64,000 nt of DNA from Oxalicibacterium flavum (GTDB taxonomy: Bacteria > Pseudomonadota > Gammaproteobacteria > Burkholderiales > Burkholderiaceae_D): the NCBI RefSeq assembly GCF_014635065.1, contig NZ_BMCG01000001.1, positions 620,001 through 684,000 on the forward strand, written 5' to 3'. Positions 25,745-34,910 of this stretch are shown here, piece after piece; the stretch's first letter is position 1; every line of letters begins with the position of its first letter. The position numbers and the translations under genes were made by a program. Under the pieces are notes generated by a model that was not told where the DNA came from, did not search any database, and saw nothing but the letters and a program-made list of their open reading frames with translations.

Positions 25745-26014
25745 ATGTTTGGCGAATCCATCGAAGCACTGTTGCAGCAAAAACGCGTCCGCCTCGGGCT
25801 GGGCATTCTCTGTATTTTCTTCGCCGTCACCGGCGCCCATCAATTGCTGACCGGCAGCGAAACCGCCGACCTGTTGCGCGGCGGCGGCAACCTTTTGGCA
25901 TGGGGCGGCTTCGCCGTGCGCAACCTGACCAAGGCCTACGGCCGCGAACAGGGCGGGCTCAACATTCCGATCAATGTCGGCATCGTCATGATCATTGCCG
26001 GCTGGTTCTTCTAA
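25745..26014 (+). CDS. Small inner membrane protein, unknown function
   Basis: An 89-residue protein with hydrophobic segments at about residues 17-36 and 72-89 and a conserved-looking Gly-rich middle. GGGAG lies six bases before the ATG. It directly abuts the following DUF1653 gene and is probably cotranscribed with it. No family is recognised. Confidence 0.68.
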   Translation: MFGESIEALLQQKRVRLGLGILCIFFAVTGAHQLLTGSETADLLRGGGNLLAWGGFAVRNLTKAYGREQGGLNIPINVGIVMIIAGWFF

Positions 26015-26032
26015 GTGCAAGTACCCACTTTC

Positions 26033-26248
26033 ATGGAAAACTACAGTCGGCAGTATCGTCACTTCAAGGGTGGCATATACGACTTCGTCTGCGCAGCGCG
26101 GCTGGAATCCGATCCGGATGTCACGATGATCGTTTATACGGCGGCCGACGGTTCGTACTGGACGCGTCCGGCCAGCGTCTTCTTCGAAAAGATCGCGCAC
26201 CAGGGTCGCATCGTGCAGCGCTTCACGCCGATTGCCGACGGCAATTGA
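26033..26248 (+). CDS. DUF1653 family protein
   Basis: A 71-residue protein (77 if the GTG at 26015 is used) with the DUF1653 pattern YRHFKGGIYDFVCAARLES, MIVYTAADGSYWTRPASVFFE and a final RF. DUF1653 proteins are small beta-rich proteins of unknown role. A GTG start at 26015, immediately after the stop of the upstream gene, is also possible and would couple the two genes. Confidence 0.85.
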   Translation: MENYSRQYRHFKGGIYDFVCAARLESDPDVTMIVYTAADGSYWTRPASVFFEKIAHQGRIVQRFTPIADGN

Positions 26249-26300
26249 TTCACACCACGGCTGGTGGCACTGCCGCCGGTCGTTCATTCGTTTTTCTTTC

Positions 26301-26804
26301 ATGACCGACTTTTCCGATCCGGACGATTCCGAACAGCACGCCATTCACGAAGACCGCCTGTGGCGTGACGACGGCTGGACCGCGCGCGTAATCAAGAACG
26401 AGGATGACGACGGCTGGGCGGTCGAGATGATCAAGGATGGCGAAGCGGAACCGGCGCTGGTCGGTCCGTGGACCATGGGCCGCGACAAGAAGAACCCCAA
26501 GCCGCTCGATGTATCGGCCTTCCACACGCTGGTGAAAACCGCCAGCGAAGTGCTGCGCCGCCACGAGCAGCAGTTGCACGCCATGCTGCACAAGAGCGTC
26601 ACCGTCGATAGCGACGGCCGTACCCTGGACGTGACGCTCGACATCGTGCCCGACGAGGACGATCCCTACGCCACGCTGTCGGCACATGACGAGAATGGAG
26701 ATCAGCTCGCCAGCGTGCGGGTATCGCCCGCTTTCAAGCTGACGCGCGCGAGTGCGCAGCAATGGGTCGCCGGCGGCTGCCAGCGCCCGCGCGAGAATTT
26801 CTGA
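26301..26804 (+). CDS. Hypothetical acidic protein
   Basis: A 167-residue soluble, acidic protein that is not recognised. It is rich in Asp and Glu at the start (DFSDPDDSEQHAIHEDRLW) and has a segment HTLVKTASEVLRRHEQQLHAML, which looks like an amphipathic helix, followed by beta-like repeats. The ATG at 26301 has no strong ribosome site, but it gives a natural start 52 bases after the DUF1653 stop. It may belong to the operon of three small genes starting at 25745. Confidence 0.65.
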   Translation: MTDFSDPDDSEQHAIHEDRLWRDDGWTARVIKNEDDDGWAVEMIKDGEAEPALVGPWTMGRDKKNPKPLDVSAFHTLVKTASEVLRRHEQQLHAMLHKSVTVDSDGRTLDVTLDIVPDEDDPYATLSAHDENGDQLASVRVSPAFKLTRASAQQWVAGGCQRPRENF

Positions 26805-26862
26805 ATGGAGATGTGCGGCGCACGCGCATCGCACGCGCCTCAAGACAGGCGAACCCTGCTTT

Positions 26863-27348
26863 TCAACGACCCTGCGCCTTGTCGCCGCGCAGCGTCATCA
26901 CGGCGCTGATCACGGTCGCCGCCACCTTGCCGTCATCGCGCACGATGTCGCAGTGGTAATGCGTGATGGTCTGGCCGCTCTGCACCGGGCGCGCGACGGC
27001 GCGCAGCGTCGAGGTCCAGACCGGACGGAAGAAATTGATCTTGAGGTCGATGCTGGCAAACGATTCGCCTTCCTGCATCAGCGTCGAATGCGCAGTGCCG
27101 ATCGCGGCGTCGGCCAGTTCGCACAGCAGACCGCCATGCACCGTGCCCTGCTGGTTGCCGTGCAGGCCCGGCGAGGCATCGATCTCGACCGTGGCGGTAC
27201 CAGCTCCGACTTCGACGATGCGGATGCCGAGCGTGCGCGAAATGGCGGTCGGATACTGCATGTGCGTGACATCGGTCTCCTGCAGCGTGCCGTCCAGCGA
27301 CTTCTGCAGCCATGCCAGCACCGGCAATCCGTCGGTTTGCCCTGTCAT
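26863..27348 (-). CDS. PaaI family thioesterase
   Basis: A 161-residue hotdog-fold thioesterase. The signature GTVHGGLLCELADAAIGTAH carries the conserved HGG and the catalytic acidic region, followed by FASIDLKINFFRPV. These tetrameric enzymes hydrolyse aryl- or acyl-CoA. The start at 27348 is fixed by GGGAGGAGC just upstream; the frame is open further but without similarity. It follows a Pmp3-type gene on the same strand after 41 bases. Confidence 0.9.
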   Translation of the reverse strand: MTGQTDGLPVLAWLQKSLDGTLQETDVTHMQYPTAISRTLGIRIVEVGAGTATVEIDASPGLHGNQQGTVHGGLLCELADAAIGTAHSTLMQEGESFASIDLKINFFRPVWTSTLRAVARPVQSGQTITHYHCDIVRDDGKVAATVISAVMTLRGDKAQGR

Positions 27349-27389
27349 CGCTCCTCCCTGAAGAATGGCCCGACCGCGCGGGCGTGTGC

Positions 27390-27584
27390 TTACGGTGCGC
27401 GATTGAGCGCGCGTTCGATTTTCTTGTCGGTGTTGTACTGGCTCAGCGCATAGACGGCCCAGATGGCGGCCGGCACCCAGCCGATCAGCGTTATCTGCAG
27501 AATCAGGCAGATGATGCCGGCGAACGGACGGCCGATGGTGAAGAAGGTGAGCCACGGAAGAATGAGGGCGATCAGCAGACGCAT
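27390..27584 (-). CDS. YqaE/Pmp3 family membrane protein
   Basis: A 64-residue protein of two membrane helices with the family pattern MRLLIALILPWLTFFTIGRP followed by GWVPAAIWAVYAL. Pmp3-type proteins influence membrane potential and are stress-induced in many organisms. AAGGAA lies six bases before the ATG. It lies between the thioesterase gene and another small gene on the same strand. Confidence 0.85.
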   Translation of the reverse strand: MRLLIALILPWLTFFTIGRPFAGIICLILQITLIGWVPAAIWAVYALSQYNTDKKIERALNRAP

Positions 27585-27636
27585 GACGGTTCCTTGAATG
27601 ATTGATGCAAGAATGGCAAATAGGGATGATACCGCG

Positions 27637-27870
27637 TCAGGCGAGCCGCGCGTATAGCCGCGCGAATTCCTCGTCGAGGCTGTTGTCCGGCAACCTGCTG
27701 TTGCCGCGGCCGTACCAGTAGCGCGCATTGCCGAGGTCGCCCTCGACGCGGTGCAGATAGCCGTGAATCTGGCACGACAGTTCGTCGCCGTGCACCTGCA
27801 CCAGCGCGTGCGACTCTTCCCACGCGCCTGCCTTTGCCAGGTCCAGTACCTTTTTATGGTCACATGCCAT
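27637..27870 (-). CDS. Hypothetical protein
   Basis: A 77-residue soluble protein, not assigned to a family. It has two His/Cys-containing segments (VHGDELSCQIHGYLHR) and ends with EEFARLYARLA. GAAGGAAG lies before the ATG. Similar short proteins occur in related bacteria as I recall, but the function is unknown. It follows the deacetylase gene by 29 bases and may be cotranscribed with it. Confidence 0.68.
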   Translation of the reverse strand: MACDHKKVLDLAKAGAWEESHALVQVHGDELSCQIHGYLHRVEGDLGNARYWYGRGNSRLPDNSLDEEFARLYARLA

Positions 27871-27899
27871 GTTGCTTCCTTCCTGCTTGTTCGTCGGCC

Positions 27900-28649
27900 T
27901 CAGCCGAATCGTTCCACTTCAAAAATCTCGGCAAAGGATGCGTCCAGTGCCGCGCCCGCCTTGCGGTTTATGTCCAGCACGCGTTCGTCGAATCCCTTGC
28001 CGCGCGTATTGAGGTTGCGCTGGTGCTGCGAGCGATGCAAACGCAACAGCTCGGCCTTCCATGCCGCATCCGCGTCGTCGAACGGCAGATAGAGATCGGT
28101 GCGAATCCTGAGCGTCTTCGCATCCTGATTCAACAGCGCCCACATCGTCCACTGTTCGGCCTGCGCCACCGCGCGGAACAGCGCATAGGTGCGCTGGTGC
28201 GTGACGTTGCTGTCGTTCCCGTGCGGCATGAACACCAGCTGCGGTTTGCGCGCGGCCAGGTAATCGCGGATGCGCGCATGGTTGGCATCATCCAGACGCG
28301 GATTGCCGCCTTCGTCGGGCGGCAGCTTGAGAAAGGTGATGCGCTCCGGCGGCAATCCGAAGAATGCGCAACTCGCCTGCTGTTCCTTTTCGCGCAATGC
28401 GCCTTTCTCTTCGTCGGTGGATGCGCCCTGGTAGCCATCCTCGACGCCGCTGGCGCCGGTGGTCAGCACTGCCAGATGAATGGTCGCGCCATGCCGATGA
28501 AAATGCCGCAGCGTCAGGCCGATCGCATCGAAGTCGTCGGGATGCGGCGCCAGTACGGCGATCGTCAGTCCGTCCGGCAGCGGCAGCGTGCGCAAGTCAT
28601 GCGGACCATGATCGTACGGAAGGTCGAACATCGATAGTGCTCCCGTCAT
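27900..28649 (-). CDS. PIG-L family deacetylase
   Basis: A 249-residue zinc hydrolase of the LmbE/PIG-L family, which removes acetyl groups from N-acetylglucosamine conjugates. The zinc and catalytic motif APHPDDFDAIG lies near residue 33, and a further His occurs in FMPHGNDSNVTHQRT. No signal peptide is seen, so it is cytoplasmic. Its ATG overlaps the stop of the glutaredoxin-like gene by four bases, so the two are probably translated together. The substrate is unknown. Confidence 0.88.
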   Translation of the reverse strand: MTGALSMFDLPYDHGPHDLRTLPLPDGLTIAVLAPHPDDFDAIGLTLRHFHRHGATIHLAVLTTGASGVEDGYQGASTDEEKGALREKEQQASCAFFGLPPERITFLKLPPDEGGNPRLDDANHARIRDYLAARKPQLVFMPHGNDSNVTHQRTYALFRAVAQAEQWTMWALLNQDAKTLRIRTDLYLPFDDADAAWKAELLRLHRSQHQRNLNTRGKGFDERVLDINRKAGAALDASFAEIFEVERFG

Positions 28650-29002
28650 GCCCGGATCGTACCGGCGCGCAGTGCAGCGACGGTTTCCGCATGGCCGCCG
28701 ATCAGCACGCCGTCAACAAACACCTGTGGGAAAGTCGGCCAGCCGCTCCACATCTTGATTGCCAGGCGCGGCTTCCACATCGACAGATAGCTGCCATATT
28801 CGAGATAGCGGAATTGTACGCCGGCATCCGACAACGCCTTGCGCACCTTGCCGACGAAGGGATTCTGCGCCATGCCGACGACCACGATGCGGTTGGCGGC
28901 AATCGCCGAAGTCACCTCGTCGATCGTCTGCCGGTGATAGGCGGACATCGCCTCGAGCACGGACGGTGCCACGCTGTGCGACGGTAACAGGGGACGACTC
29001 AT
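28646..29002 (-). CDS. Glutaredoxin-like protein without cysteine
   Basis: A 118-residue protein with the monothiol glutaredoxin (Grx4) fold pattern: IAANRIVVVGMAQNPFVGKV where the CGFS active site would be, then WSGWPTFPQVFVDGVLIGG, the glutathione-binding TFPQVFV block, and GGHAE. The active-site Cys is replaced by Asn/Val (NPFV), and the whole protein contains no Cys. It therefore cannot do thiol exchange or bind a cluster through Cys. It overlaps the PIG-L gene and lies just downstream of the RND efflux operon. Confidence 0.82.
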   Translation of the reverse strand: MSRPLLPSHSVAPSVLEAMSAYHRQTIDEVTSAIAANRIVVVGMAQNPFVGKVRKALSDAGVQFRYLEYGSYLSMWKPRLAIKMWSGWPTFPQVFVDGVLIGGHAETVAALRAGTIRA

Positions 29003-29016
29003 TGCAGCCTCCGGCT

Positions 29017-32000
29017 TCAGTGTTCATTGACCGGCAGCGATGCCGGATGATGCGGTTCCGAACCATGGCCGCGCGCCTGGCGCGTCATGCGCTTGAGCCA
29101 GTGTTCGAGATCGTCGATATACGTGAACACTGCCGGCACCACCAGCAGGCTCAGCATGGTCGAGGTGATCAGGCCGCCGATCACAGTGATCGCCATCGGC
29201 GAACGGAAGCTCGGATCGGCACCCAGTCCGAGCGCCAGCGGCAGCATGCCGGCACCCATCGCGATGGTCGTCATCACGATCGGTCGTGCACGCTTGTGGC
29301 AGGCGTCGACCAGTGCCTCGAAGCGTGCCATGCCTTCGCGCCGCGCCATGATGGCGTAATCGACCAGCAGGATCGAGTTCTTGGTGACGATGCCCATCAG
29401 CATGATGAGGCCGATCATCGACGGCATCGAGAGCGCCTTGCCGGTCAGCAGAAGCAGCACGAAGGCACCGCCGATCGACAGCGGCAGCGCCGCCAGGATC
29501 GTGACCGGCTGCATGAAGTCGCGGAACAGCAGCACCAGCACGCCGTAGATGCAGAGCACGCCGATCGCCATCGCCAGGCCGAAGCTCTCGAACAGCAGCT
29601 GCATTTCCTGCGCATCGCCGAGTTCGGCGATCTTGACCGCCGGCGGCAGATTGCGCATGGACGGCAGCGCGCGCGCTTCCTCGTTCAGTTCGCCAAGCGA
29701 ACGCGAGCCGAGTTCGACATCGAGCGTGACGTTGCGGCTGCGATTGAGACGATCGATCTGCGCCGGTCCGCTTTCCATCGTGACCGTGGCGACATTGCCG
29801 AGCATGACCGGACCATTGCGGCCCGGCACGGTCAACCGCTCGATGGCGGCAAGGTCCGCACGCACGCCGTCCGGCAGCTTGACCAGGATCGGCACCTGCC
29901 GTTCGGTCAGGTTGAGCTTGGGCAGGTTCTGGTCGTAATCGCCGGCGGTCGCCACGCGTACCGTCTCGCCGATGCTGGCGGCAGTCACGCCAAGATCGGC
30001 GGCGCGCGCCACGTCGGGTCGCACGATGATCTCGGGCCGCACCAGCGAGGCGCTCGAACTGACGTTGCCGATGCCGCGTAGCGTGCGCAGTTCACGCTCG
30101 ACCTTGCGCGCCGCGTCGTTGAGCGCCACCGGATCCTCGCTGCGCAGCACCAGTTGCATCTTGACGCCGGTATCGGGCGGACCGACCGTGAAGCGCGCAC
30201 CGGGAATGTCGGCAATGTTGGCGCGGATGCCGTTCTCGATCTGCGCCATGGTCTGCTTGCGGTCGCTGCGGTGCGTGGTGGTCAGCGTCAGCACCGCGCG
30301 CCGCGCCTCGGCCGCCGCGCCGGGTGCGAACGCGTCGCCGCTGGAACCGCCGCCGATCGAACTGAAGATGCTCGTGATGTTCTTGTCGGCGCTCACCGCC
30401 AGCCGCACACGCTCTGCCACGGCAGTGGTCTCGGCCAGCGTGCTGCCGGGCGGCAGTTCGATGTTGATCTGGGTCTGACCGCGATCGGCCGGCGGCACGA
30501 AGCCGGTCGGCAGCAGTCCGACCAGCGCCACCGAACAGACAAAGAACAGGCCTGCCGCCGCCACCGTCGTCAGCCGATGCGTGAGACACCAGCGCATGGC
30601 GCGCATGTAGCGCTGCATGATCCAGCCATCCTTCTCGACGTGTTCCTTTTTCGGCTTGAGGATGTAGGCCGCCATCATCGGCGTCAGCAATCGCGCCACC
30701 ACCAGCGAGGCCAGCACCGCAAGCACCGCGGTCCAGCCGAACTGCTTGAAGAACAGGCCCGGAATGCCGGCCATGAACGCGGTCGGCAGGAACACCGAGA
30801 CCAGCGCGAAGGTGGTGGCGATGACCGCCATGCCGATCTCGTCGGCCGCCTCCATCGCGGCCTGCATCGGCGTCTTGCCCATCGCGAGGTGGCGCGAGAT
30901 GTTCTCGATCTCGACGATCGCATCGTCGACCAGCACGCCGATCACGAGCGCAAGGGACAGCAGCGTCACCGTGTTGAGCGTGTAGCCAAAGTAGCTGAGA
31001 CCGAGAAAGGTCGGAATCACCGACAGCGGCAGTGCGGAAGCGGCGACGATGGTGGCACGCCAGTCGCGCAGGAACCACCAGACCACCAGCACGGCGAGAA
31101 TCGCGCCTTCGTACAGCAGCTCCATCGAGCCGTCGAAGTTTTCCTCGACCGGCTGCGCGTTGTCGATCGCTTCCTTGAAGACCACGTTGCGATTGTTCGC
31201 CTGCAGTTCTTCCACCGCCTGCTTCGCGCCTTCGGCCACCGCCAGTTCGCTGGCACCCTTGGTACGGAAGATCTCGAAGCCGACCACGGTCTGGCCATCC
31301 TGCGAGGCGGTGGCGCGGCGCTCGGCAATCGTGTCGATCACATCGGCAACCTGATCGAGCCGAATGTGGCGTCCGTCTGCCAGCGGAATGTCCATGCGCG
31401 CCAGCTCGGCCGCGGTCTGCACGGTGGCGATGGTGCGCACCGCCTGCTCGGCGCCGCTGACGTCGCCGCGTCCGCCCGGCGCCTCCTGCTGCACCAGGCG
31501 CAAACGGCGCGAGACGTCGATGGCCGACACATTGAGGGCCGACATCTTGTCGGGATCGAGTTCGATGCGCACTTCGCGCTTGACGCCGCCGACGCGCTTG
31601 AAGGAACCGACACCCGGCACGCTCAGCAGACGCTTGGCAACGGTGTTGTCGACGAACCAGCTCAGTTCCTGCTCATCGAGATTGCTGTCGGGCGCGGCCG
31701 ATGCAGTGAAGGTCAGCACCACGCGGCCGGCGGTCGATACCTTGGTCACGGCCGGATCGCGCAGATCGGCCGGCAGGTCGGCACGGATCAGCGCCACCGC
31801 ATCGCGCACCTCGTTGACGGCGTCCGACAGATTCTTCTCGAGCACGAACTCGACCGTGATGGTGGCCACGCCGTCGAGCACCTTGGTATAGATGTTCTTG
31901 ATGCCCTGCAGCGAAGCGATCGAGTCCTCGATCTTGCGCGCCACCTCGGTCTCGAGCTGCGCCGGCGCGGTACCCGGCAAGGTGGCCGTCACCGTGACGA

Positions 32001-32130
32001 TCGGCAGTTCGATGTCCGGAAAGTCCTGCACCGCGTTCGATTTGAAGGCGAGCAATCCTGCCAGTCCCAGCAGGATGAACAGCATGATCGCCGGGATCGG
32101 GTTCTTGATGGATAGCGAGGAAAAATTCAC
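29017..32130 (-). CDS. RND efflux permease subunit (HAE-1 type)
   Basis: A 1037-residue proton-driven drug exporter of the inner membrane, twelve helices with two large periplasmic loops. The proton relay is complete: two Asp in LVIGVLVDDAIVEIEN (about residue 405) and the Lys in IVTKNSILLVDY (about 935). The start MNFSSLSIKNPIPAIMLFIL is typical. Length is normal. It follows the adaptor gene by eight bases in the order channel-adaptor-permease. Substrates cannot be predicted. Confidence 0.95.
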   Translation of the reverse strand: MNFSSLSIKNPIPAIMLFILLGLAGLLAFKSNAVQDFPDIELPIVTVTATLPGTAPAQLETEVARKIEDSIASLQGIKNIYTKVLDGVATITVEFVLEKNLSDAVNEVRDAVALIRADLPADLRDPAVTKVSTAGRVVLTFTASAAPDSNLDEQELSWFVDNTVAKRLLSVPGVGSFKRVGGVKREVRIELDPDKMSALNVSAIDVSRRLRLVQQEAPGGRGDVSGAEQAVRTIATVQTAAELARMDIPLADGRHIRLDQVADVIDTIAERRATASQDGQTVVGFEIFRTKGASELAVAEGAKQAVEELQANNRNVVFKEAIDNAQPVEENFDGSMELLYEGAILAVLVVWWFLRDWRATIVAASALPLSVIPTFLGLSYFGYTLNTVTLLSLALVIGVLVDDAIVEIENISRHLAMGKTPMQAAMEAADEIGMAVIATTFALVSVFLPTAFMAGIPGLFFKQFGWTAVLAVLASLVVARLLTPMMAAYILKPKKEHVEKDGWIMQRYMRAMRWCLTHRLTTVAAAGLFFVCSVALVGLLPTGFVPPADRGQTQINIELPPGSTLAETTAVAERVRLAVSADKNITSIFSSIGGGSSGDAFAPGAAAEARRAVLTLTTTHRSDRKQTMAQIENGIRANIADIPGARFTVGPPDTGVKMQLVLRSEDPVALNDAARKVERELRTLRGIGNVSSSASLVRPEIIVRPDVARAADLGVTAASIGETVRVATAGDYDQNLPKLNLTERQVPILVKLPDGVRADLAAIERLTVPGRNGPVMLGNVATVTMESGPAQIDRLNRSRNVTLDVELGSRSLGELNEEARALPSMRNLPPAVKIAELGDAQEMQLLFESFGLAMAIGVLCIYGVLVLLFRDFMQPVTILAALPLSIGGAFVLLLLTGKALSMPSMIGLIMLMGIVTKNSILLVDYAIMARREGMARFEALVDACHKRARPIVMTTIAMGAGMLPLALGLGADPSFRSPMAITVIGGLITSTMLSLLVVPAVFTYIDDLEHWLKRMTRQARGHGSEPHHPASLPVNEH

Positions 32131-32138
32131 GCCGGCTC

Positions 32139-33404
32139 CTAGTTGGTCTGGCCCGGCACCGCCGGTGTCGCGCGCGGCGGATTGGTCACCGCATTGGCCT
32201 TGGATTCGTCGCTCGGGATCGGCGCTGGCGCGCGCGGTGCCACCGGCTGTGCCGGCGTTTCCGGTTCGGCGGCCGGCGTCTGCAGCGGTGGCGGCTGGTC
32301 AACCACGTGCACCAGATCGCCATCGTTGAGGAAACCGGCACCGCTCTGCACGATCACCGCATCCGGCGCCAGCCCTTCGATGACTTCGACACGATCGCCG
32401 AGGCGACGGCCCGGCAGAATCTTGACCTGGGTAACGCGCCTGTCGGCGTTCAGGCGGAACACATAGCTGAAACCGTCGCGAATCACCACGCATTGCTGCG
32501 GCACCGTGATCGCATTCGACTCGCCGAGTTCGAACGCGCCGCTGCCGAACATGCCGGCACGCACCGGCGGCACCTTGGGCGCGGTCGGCAGCAGATCGAC
32601 ATAGACCAGCGCGACACGGTTGCTGGTGTCGACCGTCGGCGCGATCATGCGCACCTTGCCCTTGACCTCGGAGCCGTTGGCGGCGCGGATGGTGGCGCCG
32701 GTGCCCGGCGCGAGGCGGCCGAGTTCTTCCGAGGTCACCTCGGCACGCCACTCGAGCCGGCCCTGGCGGATCATGCGAAACAGTTCGGTGCCGGCGCCCA
32801 CTACCGCGCCGACGGTCGCGCTGCGCGACGAGATCACGCCATCGTCGGGTGCCAGTACCTCGGTCTGCGTCAATCGCAGCTGCTGCGCTTCCAGCGTGGC
32901 ACGCGCGGCTTCGGCACGCGCCTTGGCGGTCTGTGCGGTGGTCAGGTACTGATTGATCTGCTGCGCACTCAGCGCGCCGGTAGTTTCCAATGTCTTGGCA
33001 CGTTCAGCATTGTTCTGTGCATCGGCCGCATTGGCTTCGGCTTCCATCAGCGAGGCGCGCGCCTGCGCCACCTCGGCCTTGGTGGAAGTCGGCGAGAAGG
33101 TTGCCAGCACCTGGCCGCGCTTGACCGTATCGCCGACATTGACGCGCACCTCGGTCAGCTTGAGGCCGTTCGATTCGTTGCCGATGATGGCTTCCTGCCA
33201 GGCGGTGATAGTGCCGTTCGCGGTCAGGCGGATCGGCAGGCTGGCCTGCGATGGCTGCACGGTGGTGACCGTCAGCGCCGGCTTGGCGGTTTCCTCTGCG
33301 GCCGGCTTGTCCGAGCCGCGCGAGAAGATGGCGATCAGGACCGCAATCAATACGACAACGGCGATGAGCGCGATGACAATGTTCTTTTTCTTGATGGATT
33401 TCAT
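32139..33404 (-). CDS. RND periplasmic adaptor subunit
   Basis: A 421-residue membrane-fusion protein. An N-terminal membrane anchor (IVIALIAVVVLIAVLIAIF) is followed by a lipoyl half-motif, an alpha-hairpin (about residues 100-185), the second lipoyl half with LAPDDGVISSR, and the beta-barrel domain. The last 50 residues are Pro/Ala-rich (PAAEPETPAQPVAPRAPAP), longer than usual and probably disordered. It links the permease with the TolC-type channel. Confidence 0.94.
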   Translation of the reverse strand: MKSIKKKNIVIALIAVVVLIAVLIAIFSRGSDKPAAEETAKPALTVTTVQPSQASLPIRLTANGTITAWQEAIIGNESNGLKLTEVRVNVGDTVKRGQVLATFSPTSTKAEVAQARASLMEAEANAADAQNNAERAKTLETTGALSAQQINQYLTTAQTAKARAEAARATLEAQQLRLTQTEVLAPDDGVISSRSATVGAVVGAGTELFRMIRQGRLEWRAEVTSEELGRLAPGTGATIRAANGSEVKGKVRMIAPTVDTSNRVALVYVDLLPTAPKVPPVRAGMFGSGAFELGESNAITVPQQCVVIRDGFSYVFRLNADRRVTQVKILPGRRLGDRVEVIEGLAPDAVIVQSGAGFLNDGDLVHVVDQPPPLQTPAAEPETPAQPVAPRAPAPIPSDESKANAVTNPPRATPAVPGQTN

Positions 33405-33407
33405 TTT

Positions 33408-34910
33408 TTAGTCCGGCACAGGATTTGAATTCGGAATCGGGTTCGGGGAGAGAGAAGACGACACGGCCGCCTGCGCTGCCTCGTCCGGATTGCGCCAGCC
33501 GCCGCCGGCGGCACGGTACAGTGCAACCCATGCCGTCATGCGCTCGCGCTCCAGCGTGACGGCGTTGAGCTCGGCCGCCAGTCGCAGACGGCGAGCGTCT
33601 TCCAGTTCGACCAGGCTCGCCAGACCACTGCGATAACGTGCCTCGGTCGCCTCGAACGAATTGCGATAGCCGTCAACCGCCGTTCTGGCGTCTTCGTTGC
33701 GTGCCGCCGTGCTTTGCAGATTGACCAGCGCTTCCTCGACTTCGCGCACCGCCTGCCGCACCGTGCTGCGATAACTGACCACGGCCGACTCGTAGTTGGC
33801 GCGCGCCGCATCGACATTGGCGGCGCGGCGGCCGCCATCGAACAGCGGCACGGTCAACTGCAGCGGACCGACGCTCCAGGTTTCGAGATTGGTCGAGACG
33901 CCGGCGGAATCGAAGCGCGCCACGCCGATCGAGCCGCTCAGGGTCAGGCGCGGATAGCGTGCCGCCATCGCGCTGCCGGTTTCGGCGCTGGCGGCAGCCA
34001 CCTCGCGCTCGGCCACGAACACATCGGGACGCTGCACCAGCGTTTGGGCCGGCAGGCTGGCAACGGCAATCACCGATGTGGTCTCGCCCATGGGCGAATC
34101 CGCCAGGCGAGTGCGCAACGCCGGCTCCTCGATGGCGGTCAGCGCCACCAGCGCCTTGACATCGATCTCGCACAGGGCCTGCTGCTGGATCGCGCGGCCG
34201 TTGGCTTCGGCTGCACTGGCGCGTGCCAGCGCGGCGTTGGCCGGCGCCTCGAATCCGGCCTTGGTGCTCAGGTCGGCCAGGCGCGCGGTCTCTGCGCGCG
34301 AGGCGGCGTCGGCACGCGTCACCGTCACCAGCTTCTCGCAGGTGCGCAGGCTGTAATAGCGATTGGCGACCTCGGCCGCCACGGCCACGCGAGCGTCGTG
34401 CCAGCCGGCCTGCGCGCCCTGATACCGTGCCACCGCCGCACGGCGCGTGGCGCGATTGGCGCCGAACACGTCGATCTCCCACGACGGCTGCAGCGCCGCC
34501 TGATAGGTCGTGTTCAACGGCAAAGGCTGCTGGGTATTGGTGCGCTGCACGCTGCCGGCCAGATCCAGTGTCGGCAACAGCGCCGCGCCGGCTGCCACCG
34601 CATTGGCGCGCGACTGCTCGATGCGGGCCTGCGCCGAAGCCACATTGGGACTGGCGACCTGTGCGGCATCGATCAGCTGCACCAGCAGCGGATCGTTCTG
34701 CTGCTGCCACCATTGCGACAGATCGGACAACGTGCCGTGATGCGGCAGCTGTGCCGCCGCCGGATCGATGGCCGCCGGCAGCGATGCCGCCGGTGCATGC
34801 CATTGCGAAGGTGCCGGCGCATCGACGCTGGCCGGTGGTGCCTTGAGCGCGCACCCGGCCAGCCAGAACGGCAGGGTCATGCAGACGGCGAATCGGAGGG
34901 AGGTAGTCAT
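33408..34910 (-). CDS. Efflux outer membrane channel, NodT/TolC type
   Basis: A 500-residue lipoprotein channel; lipobox LAGC in PFWLAGCALKAPPAS. It has the repeated outer-membrane efflux domains with SPNVASAQARIEQSRANAVAA and the C-terminal copy YESAVVSYRSTVRQAVREVE. It completes the tripartite pump. It overlaps the regulator gene by four bases at its start and precedes the adaptor by three bases, so all four genes form one operon. Confidence 0.94.
   Translation of the reverse strand: MTTSLRFAVCMTLPFWLAGCALKAPPASVDAPAPSQWHAPAASLPAAIDPAAAQLPHHGTLSDLSQWWQQQNDPLLVQLIDAAQVASPNVASAQARIEQSRANAVAAGAALLPTLDLAGSVQRTNTQQPLPLNTTYQAALQPSWEIDVFGANRATRRAAVARYQGAQAGWHDARVAVAAEVANRYYSLRTCEKLVTVTRADAASRAETARLADLSTKAGFEAPANAALARASAAEANGRAIQQQALCEIDVKALVALTAIEEPALRTRLADSPMGETTSVIAVASLPAQTLVQRPDVFVAEREVAAASAETGSAMAARYPRLTLSGSIGVARFDSAGVSTNLETWSVGPLQLTVPLFDGGRRAANVDAARANYESAVVSYRSTVRQAVREVEEALVNLQSTAARNEDARTAVDGYRNSFEATEARYRSGLASLVELEDARRLRLAAELNAVTLERERMTAWVALYRAAGGGWRNPDEAAQAAVSSSLSPNPIPNSNPVPD

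Noticed and set aside
30154-32115. A 653-codon open frame on the plus strand
   Set aside because: It is antisense to the RND permease, His/Arg/Gln-rich and without recognisable motifs.
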